Positions 35,901 to 44,055 of a stretch of 64,000 nucleotides of DNA are shown one piece after another. A program made the position numbers and the translations under genes. The notes under the pieces were generated by a model, which saw only the letters and a list, made by a program, of their open reading frames with translations, searched no databases and was not told the origin of the DNA. The stretch is from Cheiracanthium punctorium (taxonomy: Eukaryota > Arthropoda > Arachnida > Araneae > Cheiracanthiidae), in contig JAWZYV010012352.1 of assembly GCA_038373885.1 (NCBI GenBank), forward strand, positions 186,001 through 250,000, written 5' to 3'. The first letter of the stretch is position 1. Each line of letters opens with the position of its first letter.

Positions 35901-38900
35901 TTGAACCCTGTGACGAAGTTCACATATTTTTCGTGTCTTAAAATAATGCTCTTTTGTTTCGCCTTTTAAGTCAAATATTATGTATTAATTTCTCTCTCCA
36001 CTTTGCTTTTCTGCTTGATAAATGCGCGTTTTTTTGTTGTTTTTGTTCGCGTTTGCGGTTTCTCTTCTAAATTAACTTCGCTTTAGCATTTGCTGTGTAA
36101 CTTCTTGGTGCCTGTCGGTCGTCCGTCTTTGCTTTCTCACGAGGGTTGTCGACTTTTGTTTTGCCGTTCGCCAAATTCTGGCACTGCTGCCTTGACGATA
36201 TGCTGATGTTCCGTTAATTTCAAATTTTTATGTTTAAAACGCCTACCGGACAGTTGTTGTCACGTGGTCAGTGTCTTATGAATGGCTCATCTTTTACTCG
36301 CCAGCCTGTAAAAAGCTGGCACTTTTGTAAGAAGTTTTTAGTAAACTTCTTGATAGCTCTCCGTCAGAGGAGGTTGTATCTGATCATTATGGGACTCTGG
36401 CCCGAAGTGTGATCGGAACGATTAGATCAGTGCCTGGTGTTATTTTCTACTGAAGCAATGTACTGTATGAGATTGAACTTGTTTCCTTTAAAACTGTTTT
36501 GCTGATACCTCCAATATACGTAGCTTTTCAGAATTTGGGTCGTCTTCCTGTCTTCTAAGTCTTCAGTGTAACTCATGGATATTTTTAATACACTGTACAT
36601 TATGTAAAAAAACGGCCGAGGGAAAATTTCTTAATCAACCTCCGGAGGCGATCGCCAAAACAAAAGCCTACAACCCCCGTGAGAAAGCAAAGACGGACGA
36701 CCGGGAGACACCAAGAACTAACATAGCAAATGCTAAAGTGAAACTAATTTAGAAGAGAAACCGCAAACGCAAAAAAAAAAAAAAAACGCGCATTTATTAA
36801 GCAGAAAGGCAAAGCGGAGAGAGAAATTAATACGGAATATTTGACTTAAAAGGCGAAACAGAAGAACATTATTTTAAGACACGAAAAATATGTGAACTTC
36901 GTCACAAACCCCTTAATAAGCAGGTCCTGACAACCGAAAAGGCTCGGGAAGCTTGAGATTCCCCTCAGAATTTGAAGGGGGGCCCAAAAAATGACTACTG
37001 AAAAACTAACAAAAATTCAAAATTTTTGTTTTTAAATAATCTTTTAAGTTATTGTTAAGATTTTTAATGAAGAGAAGTAGATAGCTATTTTTAAGTCTTG
37101 ATACTTCATGTCGCAACATTTCTAAATGATTTTCGGGACATCTGCTCCAGTTGAAAGAGTTTTCTATTATGGGAAACATTTGGCTGGCAGACAGGGGTCA
37201 ACTTTCAGTATGTAATGTTAAACATCTTCTAAATGTCAAAACTAATTTTGAACTTCTATGTTGTGATTTTTATGATGTCTTCAAAACAAACAAACAATTC
37301 CCGGAAAAATCCATGTCTAATGAAAAATACGACTCAATAAATGAAGTTTAATGTTCCAGTAAGCTAATGTTTTTGTTTACTTTCTAAAGTACTCTAAAAT
37401 CTCGTTACAATGAACTAAACTATTATGAAGATTAACGAATAAAATATTTTTAGCAAAGGAAAATTTCAAATGAACGAATAAAATATTCTTATCAAAAGGA
37501 AATCATTAGAACTCATTAAATCAATGAAATTTCCTTTTAAAGAATATTTTTTTTTTAATCATAGAAAATCATTAAAACTTTACTTTTCCCAAACAAAAAG
37601 GAGACTGGGTTTCCCCTCACCTCAGAGGTTAATCGGGCCCTGTTAATAAGTCCTCCGTCTCTTTGCAGTCAGATGCTGCTCGTGCAGGCTTTCCCTAATT
37701 CAAAACGCACTCGAATCGCGTGTCACAAAGGTAAAGAATTTTTTGACACAAATGGCAGTGAGAAAAAGCCAGCTACGTCGAAAAAGTTTTTTAGTTCTGT
37801 GGCACATGATTGACGATTCGATCGACTGCCATGTTGCTGGTAGTTAAATCGAAGGATGGCAACAGCTGCCCTTTTTTCAGCATTGGGCAATCTATCCAGC
37901 GGTTCTTGCATTCTTCCATCTTTCAGCAGATGCCAGTGCTTTAAAAATAATCGTGACAATTTTTTTACGGGAAATGACGTGCTATAAAGTAAAGGATTCT
38001 CGTGGAGCTATGCCATGCACAACTATTTTTATAGAAATCAAATCTATTCTTCGTGACTGGCAACAGTCAAAACGTCAGAGTTTGGTGATCCCAGAGCGGG
38101 AACACTGTGCGTTAAAGGGTTAAAAGGTTAATTCATTCCATTACGCATGCATTCAAAGCGTATTGCACTCCCCCAAAACTTTACTTTTTAGGCCAACTGA
38201 CAGTAGCGATGATAAGGATAGGAAAGATTTGGAGTTGTTCAATATCAGGTTCCAGGCTAGTTTTTTAGTTCAGATATGAATCATGCGCTGCAGAATGCGC
38301 AGGTTTTCCATGCATGAAATTGAAACGCAATTTTACAAGGAATCTCTGGAAAATTTTCATTTCAAAGATTTTTAATTTTTTTTTAGTGAATGGCAACAGT
38401 TACACATAAAAAAGACGCGCATAAATACAAAACTGAATAAGCACGATCATTTTAGGTGGAACAAAAAGTCCCCCCTTCCTCAGCTGCTAAAGCTCCATCA
38501 TACACGCAGACATGAAAGTGAAAATTTATATTTCCTGAAACCAGTGGCGTAGTCAGAAATTTTTTATGGGGGAAGGGGTTACGACTGCTGCAACTCACAT
38601 ATACGTATGCATGTGTGTGATAAGGGAGTGAAGAATATACATCTTGTATGGCAAAAAATTCCTCATGGGGGGGGGGGTGTGTGATCCCTCCCCCCCTCCC
38701 TGGCTACACCGCTGCCTGAAACGATCGCACTGCAAAAGTTCATATTTATGAGTGTTTTTCACAAAGTTCTTAATTAATTTTAACCTTTAAAATTATCAGT
38801 TTTAAGGGTGTTTTTATGACATAGAAATGCATACATTTGTTGAAAGACAAACTGGTCGATCTGCATTGAAAAAGCAGATCTGTGTTCTCTGACTACGGGA

Positions 38901-41900
38901 TTAGAAATCTCGGAAAAATCTTAGAAATCTCGAAAATCTTAGAGATCTCTACCGTGTTCTTTAACTACGGGAGAAGAAATTTCGGAAAACGGTTCAGAGG
39001 TGATTCAGTCGTGCATATAATAAATCCCCACGAACAAAACAGTCTCTTAAAATGCTGTCGAAATGCGAGATCGGGTCCTGTTTTATATCACGGAGGCGCA
39101 GGTAGGTAGGTCTCAAGCGCCATTGAAAAAAAAAATGTTTCCACCATTAGAGATGCGTTTTTATAATAAATAATTTTGTGAACTGTTAAATAAAATTCAG
39201 TATATTCTCTGTCTTGCATAAAATTATTTATGACAAATCTTTATCCGGGGAATAATTTATGGACACCCTGTACTTTTCAAGTTATTACTGAACATTGTAG
39301 GTCTTTTTAGGGAAATAATTTTTAAAAATGCGACTAAAACTATAAGATTCAATTAATAAATTAAGTTTGAATGCTAGCTTTATCGTTTGACTTGTTATTT
39401 CGCTTTTGAACGGTTAAAATAAACATAGTTTGCTAAATTTGAGTTATTCTTATGAAATACCAAAAAACTTACCAAGTCTTTAAATTTTTTAAGCTCGTTA
39501 ACAAGGGCTTGATTGTCTTTCTCAAGTTTCGTAATGTAAGTTTGGTATCGACGGACGCGGCTCTGAAACAAAAGAGGAAGAAAAGTACACAATCAACAAG
39601 AGATAGAAGGGTCCCAAGAATACAACTTTACATAAAAGCAGCTATTAAACTGCTAAGTACAAATTTATAGTTACGTGACATTGACATTATTTGCAAATTT
39701 ACACGGAAATATTTTTTTCAATACTCAGCTAAAGTTGGCGTATTCTAAGAAAAAATAAAAATTCATTTTATAGTTTCATTTTATATCAGTAGATGGCAGC
39801 ACTGAATTTCCAAGTATGTATTTTCACGATCTCCTTCTTGATGCAAATGCTATGGATTTTTTCTTTCTTTTAACAGAACATCCGATTTTGAGGTTTGAGG
39901 GGGCCCCTAAATTTTTATAGAGTGTGAATAGTTTAATTTTTCGTTTTAACATAGTAAATGCCGATTTTTTTTCTTTTCTTCGGTTATGAACTAACAAGTT
40001 ACAAATAATCAAAATCTTTCTTTTTTTTCAATCTCTTTCTTAATAAAATAAATCACAGTATATTGGCAATTTTTGTAAAAAGAAGTGGTAACTAGGGTGG
40101 TTGCTAAATTATACAAGACCACGTAGTAAGTTACCGGACCTACTGAAGTTTTTAAATCTAAAAAGGACCACTGATGGAGATTTTTCTGTGGCTACCCACC
40201 AAGAATGGGGCGCCAATAAATAGGAATTTACCGTTTAAACTGATTTTATGAAAAAGTCTTGTTAGTTGTATTTTTTAAATTTTCATTTTTAATAAAGCTT
40301 ATTTCATAATGTTTAAAATGTTCATTCATGTAATATTACATTTCATGTGGCATACATTTAATCACGACATAGATTGATACAAGAATACAGGGCAAATTAC
40401 ATTTAAAAATAAGCTGTCACAGACGGCAAGGAAACAAAATGTTAGAATGGTGCACTCAGAATTCACCCCCATGCCCCAGTTTGTCATAATTGGGGCTTTC
40501 CAACATGCTTAAAGGCTGGAGCTCATGGTGAGGGCAACGGTCGCCACTCCAGGGGGTGAGGGGAGTTTTTTAATGGTCAATTTTCACTTGCAGGGTATTG
40601 AAATCGAAATATTTATGGGACTTCAATGACCAGTCGGTATTCACCGGAAAAAGCTAACCCGTGAAACCACAAAAGCACACCCCTTACACAATGGAGAGAC
40701 TTTGCGGAAAATTCTTGGACGACGGGACTGATGAATGCATTGATTTAGCATTGGAGTCCTTCCGACTCCTCCATTGTTGCACGAGAAATATATATATGAC
40801 GATCAAAATGAAACTAGATACTAAAAAGACCATGAGTACCGTGTTTACAAACACCATTCTACAAATACGAAATTCTTAAAGTACAAGAATAAAATTCTAA
40901 TAAAAGCGGCCCCCCCCCCCCACCACCACCAAAATTTTCTTAAGTCATGCAAGTTTATTGGGTACTTACGTATTATCCCGGCGGTCACTTCCGCCAAACT
41001 ACTTTTTTGTCAAATTTGCTGGCAAATTGTTGCCAATCGTATTCTAAACCATCAACAATTTCATGTGCCCGGCATTTATCTTAGTGAAAAATTACTTGTC
41101 TTGGCGGACCGCCGGGATAATACGTAAGTACCGTTTATTGTCTCTAACACTGCACAACAAGCTAGTAAAACAAAATTCTAAATTTGTGTCTGTATTAAGT
41201 TTGTTAAAATATATTTTTAAACAGTTGCTAAGCTTTATATATATATATATATATAAGTCTAAAAAAAATATTATACATATATACAATTCCGCCTGTTAGC
41301 AACTGTTACATTCATTATACAGATCTAATAACTTTAAAAAGAACCTTACTTCATAACCCATCATAAGTGGTGAATTTCCAGATGCACTTGTGTCTGGATC
41401 ATCTTTTTGAGTGCCTTTGGATTCCATCTGTTTCTCACTAAAGAAAATAAGAAACCCGTATTATTAAAACCCAAATGCAATTTCATTTTTAATCATTTGA
41501 AAAGATCAATTAAAAAAAAAAGAAATGCATATCGAATTAACATCTGCTACACAAAATTAATTTAATATTTTTTTATTTATTAAATAATACTAAAATTAAT
41601 ATGAAACACCATAAATAATTATATATACAACTCGAACAATTCCTAGGCAGTTAGCGTTACTATCCCTTAAAAAGTACTCCACTGAAATCACCCCCTACGC
41701 TAGGAAAGGGCTCCTCGTCTAGGTTTGCCGTAACACAATAGACTTTATGCAATCAATAATTACAGCGACATGCTCAACTTTTAAAGTTTAAATTAAGTAC
41801 TGATATCTTCAATTCATTAAAGTTATAAGAACACCTATAAATTATTTACGAAGTGTGGGACATACAAAACTTTATTTGGAACGCTGTTCAGCCTTTGTCT

Positions 41901-42143
41901 TTCATCATTAATAGTATTTAAAACGAAATAATTAGTAATTGAATTAAATTGCTATTTGCAAAGTTTCCATCTACTTCATTAAAACAGCAACAGATGGCAG
42001 CAGCAAGACAGCATTCCATAAACTCACTTTTCTCGTCTCTGAGCCTCTTTTTTCTTTTCATGATCCAAAACTTCCAATAACTTATCTTCTGCAATTTTTC
42101 TGAGTTCCTTCTCTTTCTCGAGCTGACTTTTTATTGCATCCAT
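23435..42143 (-). CDS. NCKAP5: NCKAP5/NCKAP5L homologue, 11 exons, N-terminus uncertain
   Basis: Exons (minus order): 42143-42028, 41437-41350, 39562-39473, 35513-35367, 34613-34512, 33526-31439, 29561-29502, 27724-27611, 26785-25919, 24948-24804, 23949-23435. Joined length is 4332 nt, 1443 residues plus TGA. The N-terminal 180 residues are coiled coil with CLDEVANRL (131-139) and RVEQLEQENGTL (159-170), which align with CLDEVANQV and RVFDLEQQNRTL of human NCKAP5. The rest is Ser/Pro-rich and disordered. It has two SxIP motifs (SKIP 267-270, SSIP 315-318), a basic KRKR patch (337-340), a PPPVRRPS tract (950-957) like Nck SH3 ligands, and a poly-Ser plus acidic run (1238-1250). NCKAP5 proteins bind Nck and microtubules or centrosomes; EB binding here is inferred. 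Human NCKAP5 has more residues before the matching coiled coil, so 5' exons are probably missing. Confidence 0.85.
24053..24268. mobile_element. MITE in the last intron of the NCKAP5-like gene
   Basis: Inverted ends of about 45 bp: GTACACCCTCCAAAAAAAGT and, on the minus strand at the right, GTGTACATCCTCCAAAAAAA, continuing through TATTCGAGT and GAAATTT. The interior is non-coding. Confidence 0.7.
24804..24948 (-). CDS. NCKAP5: NCKAP5-like exon 10
   Basis: Acceptor TTTTATAG, donor AAAG|GTAATA. 145 nt, enters in phase 0 and leaves in phase 1. ARINLLDSLKAPTSSSSSS is followed by TDDEEEE and a basic helix HRICRERRQKVK. Confidence 0.8.
25919..26785 (-). CDS. NCKAP5: NCKAP5-like exon 9
   Basis: Acceptor ATTTGCAG, donor ATG|GTATAT (a weaker donor). 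289 codons, phase 0 on both sides. Begins VPQLEPVEEAVETTPPPVRR, a Pro/Arg tract resembling Nck SH3-binding sites. Later a basic block SASRRRQHRRDANN precedes a conserved-looking WIHLQANPELSDPM. Confidence 0.85.
26927..26946 (+). repeat. (CAA)n microsatellite
   Basis: CAACAACAACAACAACAAC in the intron between exons 8 and 9 of the NCKAP5-like gene. Confidence 0.85.
27611..27724 (-). CDS. NCKAP5: NCKAP5-like exon 8
   Basis: Acceptor AATTTTAG, donor ATG|GTAAGC. 38 codons, phase 0 on both sides: DPDLSSASDDEGKNLEHKDF followed by VERWLQNEIVHNTSSKMM. An acidic CK2-like patch (SSASDDE) precedes a short amphipathic helix. Confidence 0.82.
28620..29500. other. intron 7 of the NCKAP5-like gene, no further gene
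   Basis: Intronic, apart from the tRNA-like insertion at 29049-29132. A small inverted repeat at about 28367-28402 (ACGTATGTTAT / ATAACATACAT) lies just left of this span. No other feature supported. Confidence 0.4.
29049..29132 (-). mobile_element. short tRNA-like retroposed insertion with 9-bp duplication
   Basis: An 84-bp segment flanked on both sides by the direct repeat CACGAGATC. On the minus strand it starts TGGTAGCTCAAGGCG, which resembles a tRNA A-box region, and has AATGTTCGAGGTG, a degraded B-box, near the end. The duplication indicates a discrete insertion into the intron. Confidence 0.45.
29502..29561 (-). CDS. NCKAP5: NCKAP5-like exon 7, 60-nt cassette
   Basis: Acceptor CATTCCAG, donor CGA|GTGAGT. 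20 codons, MVSDEMDDVDLLRTSRKGSR, phase 0 on both sides. Too short for ORF searches; supported by perfect splice sites and frame continuity with exons 6 and 8. Confidence 0.8.
30655..30797 (+). repeat. C-rich and poly-A low-complexity tracts
   Basis: A CCCCCCACCCCCCTCCCC tract at about 30654 and an A-run of about 19 at 30779 within intron 6 of the NCKAP5-like gene. The frames across it are compositional artefacts. Confidence 0.7.
31386..31419 (+). repeat. (AAT)n microsatellite beside the exon 6 donor
   Basis: An AATAATAAT run about 20 bases from the exon 6 donor site of the NCKAP5-like gene (minus strand ATT repeats just inside the intron). Length variation here could affect splicing; that is speculative. 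Confidence 0.8.
31439..33526 (-). CDS. NCKAP5: NCKAP5-like exon 6, large Ser-rich exon
   Basis: Acceptor AATTTCAG|GTG, donor AGT|GTAAGT. 2088 nt, 696 codons, phase 0 on both sides. Low-complexity Ser/Pro/Lys/Glu-rich and mostly disordered, with SKIP and SSIP end-binding motifs, KRKR, and the block RDEGYSTMSSDLQPD near 32650-32690. A large central exon is typical of this gene family. Long frames on the opposite strand here are shadows. Confidence 0.88.
34512..34613 (-). CDS. NCKAP5: NCKAP5-like exon 5 (coiled coil)
   Basis: Acceptor ATTTCAG, donor AAT|GTAAAA. 34 codons, phase 0 both sides. RLEEECKVLHLRVEQLEQEN directly continues the exon 4 helix as in vertebrates (LREECVKLKTRVFDLEQQN), then an acidic end IDDDKNEN. 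Confidence 0.88.
35367..35513 (-). CDS. NCKAP5: NCKAP5-like exon 4, CLDEVANRL signature
   Basis: Acceptor TTTGCAG, donor AAG|GTAATG. 49 codons, phase 0 to phase 0. Contains AKLLIEKL and YESCLDEVANRLVHTLLVQK, the strongest match to vertebrate NCKAP5 (YERCLDEVANQVVQALLTQK). Codon composition is far less AT-rich than the flanks. Confidence 0.9.
35909..36906. mobile_element. long-TIR element with TGTGA ends and 5-bp duplication, Ginger-like
   Basis: A 998-bp element with inverted repeats of about 265 bp (35909-36174 and 36646-36906), starting TGTGACGAAGTTCACATATT at both ends. It is flanked by the 5-bp duplication AACCC (35904-35908 and 36907-36911). TGT-N-R termini, long TIRs and a 4-5 bp duplication are reported for Ginger DNA transposons, whose transposase resembles Gypsy integrase. 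The 470-bp interior has no recognisable domain, so this is a non-autonomous copy. A solo LTR also starts TG and ends CA, but the long inverted arms argue against that. Confidence 0.65.
36921..37642 (+). mobile_element. hAT element remnant with 8-bp duplication
   Basis: Bounded by TTAATAAG on both sides (36913-36920 and 37643-37650). Termini are CAGGTCCTGACAACC and GTTAATCGGGCCCTG, close to the CAGGGCCTGATTA ends of the element at 42219-42584. It carries the C-terminal piece of a hAT transposase at 37138-37351 and is otherwise deleted. Confidence 0.8.
37138..37351 (+). pseudogene. hAT transposase C-terminal dimerisation region, frameshifted
   Basis: The frame around 37141 reads TSAPVERVF; one base is lost, and it then continues in another frame as SIMGNIWLADRGQLSVCNVK with DFYDVFKTNK near the end. 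VERVFS-x-M and the following R-x-x-L-S pattern are typical of the hAT C-terminal dimerisation domain. The remainder of the transposase is absent. Confidence 0.7.
38542..38714 (+). mobile_element. hAT-type MITE, copy 2
   Basis: Ends CAGTGGCGTAG / CTACACCGCTG with a perfect 8-bp duplication CCTGAAAC (38534-38541 and 38715-38722). The interior is shared with copy 1 at 2058-2221. Located in intron 3 of the NCKAP5-like gene. Confidence 0.88.
39473..39562 (-). CDS. NCKAP5: NCKAP5-like exon 3 (coiled coil)
   Basis: Acceptor GTTTCAG, donor TTG|GTAAGT. Exactly 30 codons, phase 0 on both sides. SRVRRYQTYITKLEKDNQAL then VNELKKFKDL forms a regular heptad helix. Confidence 0.85.
40961..41132. mobile_element. 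172-bp MITE with GGTACTTACG ends
   Basis: Inverted termini GGTACTTACGTATTATCCCG at both ends, extending about 30 bp through GGCGGTC, with an exact 8-bp duplication GTTTATTG (40953-40960 and 41133-41140). The duplication length fits hAT-like mobilisation although the ends lack the usual CAG. Located in intron 2 of the NCKAP5-like gene. Confidence 0.85.
41350..41437 (-). CDS. NCKAP5: NCKAP5-like exon 2
   Basis: Acceptor TTTCTTTAG, donor GAA|GTAAGG. One base completes Asn from the previous exon, then EKQMESKGTQKDDPDTSASG and NSPLMMGYE. 88 nt, ends in phase 0. A linker between two helices. Confidence 0.8.
42028..42143 (-). CDS. NCKAP5: NCKAP5-like exon 1 of those found (coiled coil)
   Basis: Acceptor TTCTATCAG then ATGGATGC; donor AAAA|GTGAGT. 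Encodes MDAIKSQLEKEKELRKIAED and a continuing heptad helix ending AQRRE, phase 2. It aligns with the HELEEERHLRLQSEKRL helix of vertebrate NCKAP5, where the equivalent Met is internal. The ATG may therefore be an internal Met, or the start codon just after a 5' UTR intron. Confidence 0.75.
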
Positions 42144-42218
42144 CTGATAGAAGAAAAACAAATTAACAAGATTGTGAATAAAAATACTTTTTAAGCGGAA
42201 TAAATGAGAGCGCATATC

Positions 42219-42584
42219 CAGGGCCTGATTAACACTCTCTGAGGCTATACGCCTGCTATCATTTCGAGGCCCCCCCTTTCCACCTACCCTTAGCCAATTC
42301 CACAAGTATAAATAACAAATATTGCTGTTTTGAGGTCCTCAGATTTTTTTTTAATTATAGGCCCGGGCCTTATGGGCAAGGGCGGCTCCAGACTGAATTT
42401 TCGGAGGGGCCATTGAACTTTTCAGATGGGTATAGACATTGTCTAAAATGCAAATTGAACGCACGAAGTCATGAAGTATGCGAATCTAAGGTTACAAAAC
42501 AAAACTTCGGAGGGGGCCATGGCCCCCATAGCCCCCTCACTGGAGCCGCCCTTGCTTATGGGCTTATTTGGTAATCAGGGCCTA
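42219..42584. mobile_element. hAT-type MITE (outer of a nested pair)
   Basis: Ends CAGGGCCTGATTAAC and GGTAATCAGGGCCTA, with the 8-bp duplication CGCATATC (42211-42218 and 42585-42592). It is interrupted by the second MITE at 42377-42554. It lies 75 bp upstream (minus sense) of the first NCKAP5-like exon found. Confidence 0.85.
42377..42554. mobile_element. hAT-type MITE (inner of a nested pair)
   Basis: Ends CAAGGGCGGCTCCAG / CTGGAGCCGCCCTTG with the exact 8-bp duplication CTTATGGG (42369-42376 and 42555-42562). The target sequence lies inside the outer MITE, so this insertion is younger. Confidence 0.88.
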
Positions 42585-42989
42585 CGCATATCTTTTCTTC
42601 AAACATAATTATTTGTAAATTATAAAGACGATTTGCTTTCAAAAATGAACCTTTAGAGATTAAAGTCTTTATACAAAACGCACATTATTGCATTTAACAT
42701 GTCTTAATAACTTGCGTACGGGGTCGGCTGCAGAGTATTGTTAATTGGATGTTAATGTTAAAGCTTTTAAGGGATATGGTACCTTTAAACTTCTAAAAAA
42801 TCAATTTTTCAAAATTTTTTTTAAAAAGTAATTCAGATAGGTAGGAATATATTAAAGCAAACCGCATCAAAATCGAAAGAAAATCACGCCCCCAGCAATT
42901 AAAAGCAATAAAGCTAACATGGACTTTTCCTATAAACGTGGTGTAAAGAAACTTGATTTTCTCAGTTTCTGATTTTTGCACTTTTCCAC

Positions 42990-43195
42990 AAGATTTAAAA
43001 AAAAGTTATGAAATTTTACATATAGGTTGTACGTATATATATTTATTCTCTGAACCTCAGATTTGATAATGGGACCAAAATATTTTATTTTATAACATGA
43101 TAAATCATAAAAAATTTCAATAGTTTTAAAATTCTGTCATTCGTTATGTTATAAAATAAAATATTTTGTTGTACGTAAAATTTCATAACTTTCTA
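42990..43195. repeat. imperfect inverted repeat, MITE-like
   Basis: Outer arms GTTATGAAATTTTAC / GTAAAATTTCATAAC and inner arms AAAATATTTTATTTTATAAC / GTTATAAAATAAAATATTTT are exact reverse complements. No target duplication could be fixed. Confidence 0.6.
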
Positions 43196-43739
43196 TTCAT
43201 AATATTTTATAAAATTTTGTGTAAAAATGAGAAACTAAATCGAAATTTAATTATCATATTAAAATATATGCATGCGTTTGTTGATGTCGGACACGCATGC
43301 ATTTTACGTTCATTTTTCGGAATAATGTGTAGCACTTGTGTCACGGCTGCTTGACTGAGTGTGACATCTTCATCCATTTTGCAATTTTTTCCTTTATGTA
43401 ACACAAGCACCAGTCACCCTGTCATTAAACAGAGTATAACGTTAACACCTATCAACCTATTACTATAAACTAATGTTTGAACGAATAAAGTTGAATTTTT
43501 CTAATATGAACTAATGTTTGAACGAATGAAGATGACTCTTTCCAACTCTGAAGGCGTTCCATAGCTGGAGTAGTGTCTCCTGCGGTTTAAATTAGAAGTT
43601 CGGTTATTTATCTAACATACCGCGTACGTGAAATACAGAAACAAGAGTTATTTCAGACAAAAATTAATCACACCGATATTAAGTATCTAAGTCACCCTCC
43701 ATGCTAAATATAGCAAACCTTCATCTTACACGATTACAT

Positions 43740-44030
43740 AGAGAATTTCAACGACGCTTGCTTCCGGTTTGCATCTACCCATATTTCCTGCTCGCGGCTC
43801 AAATGATGAATTCGCAAACCGTAATTCCATAACAACCTGAAAGAACAGGCATCTTAGCTACACAGCACGAATGTCCTCGGCAGGCCCCTTTGAGAGAGAG
43901 AGAGATCGACAGAGAGAGGAAAAGAACTTTCCGCCTCTCTCTCCTCAAAAATTTAACGACAGCCTGAGCTCGTTATTTCTAATTACCGACGCATCTTTAA
44001 TACACCTGATATCATTACGAACCCCCGACG
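43740..44030. other. less AT-rich island with GA-rich tract
   Basis: Contains GAGAGAGAGAGATCGACAGA and CpG-containing sequence unlike the surroundings. It could be a regulatory or 5' UTR segment of the NCKAP5-like gene on the minus strand, or merely an old repeat. No exon is supported. Confidence 0.25.
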
Positions 44031-44055
44031 CACACACACACACACACACACACAC
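44031..44055 (+). repeat. (CA)n microsatellite
   Basis: Twelve uninterrupted CA units followed by CTGGC. Confidence 0.9.

Larger units (their letters stand above)
35762..37700 (+). mobile_element. tRNA-derived SINE, copy 4, split by two insertions
   Basis: The SINE segment 35762-35908 (GGCCGAAGTGTGAAGGTCC, ATCGATCTAACAG, GCAACGTGAATACGCGTT) ends in AACCC. It resumes at 36907 with AACCCCTTAATAAG and again at 37643 with TTAATAAGTCCTCCG, which corresponds to CCCCTTAGAAAGTCCT in copy 1. The right boundary is approximate. Confidence 0.7.
35635..38123. mobile_element. TTAA-flanked piggyBac-like element, copy C, hosting nested insertions
   Basis: TTAA followed by CCCTTTGAAGCG at the left, and GCGTTAAAGGG followed by TTAA at the right. 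The right 400 bp (37750-38123) match copy B in inverted orientation, including GCAACAGTCAAAACGTCAGA and CTCGTGGAGCTATG; the left 120 bp match its opposite end. The middle holds a SINE, which itself contains a Ginger-like element and a hAT element. All lie in intron 3 of the NCKAP5-like gene. Confidence 0.75.

Noticed and set aside
35909..36906. Solo LTR (TG...CA ends with 5-bp duplication)
   Set aside because: The termini and duplication fit an LTR, but about 265 bp at each end are inverted repeats, which LTRs do not have; a Ginger-like DNA transposon fits better.
42024..42305. Extension of the first NCKAP5-like exon upstream to an ATG at 42305
   Set aside because: The upstream part is hAT MITE sequence and an acceptor lies directly before ATGGATGC; the extension is intron read-through.
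43207..43410. 67-codon minus-strand ORF as an NCKAP5 upstream exon
   Set aside because: No coiled-coil pattern, no matching splice sites or phase; it partly overlaps AT-rich inverted-repeat sequence.
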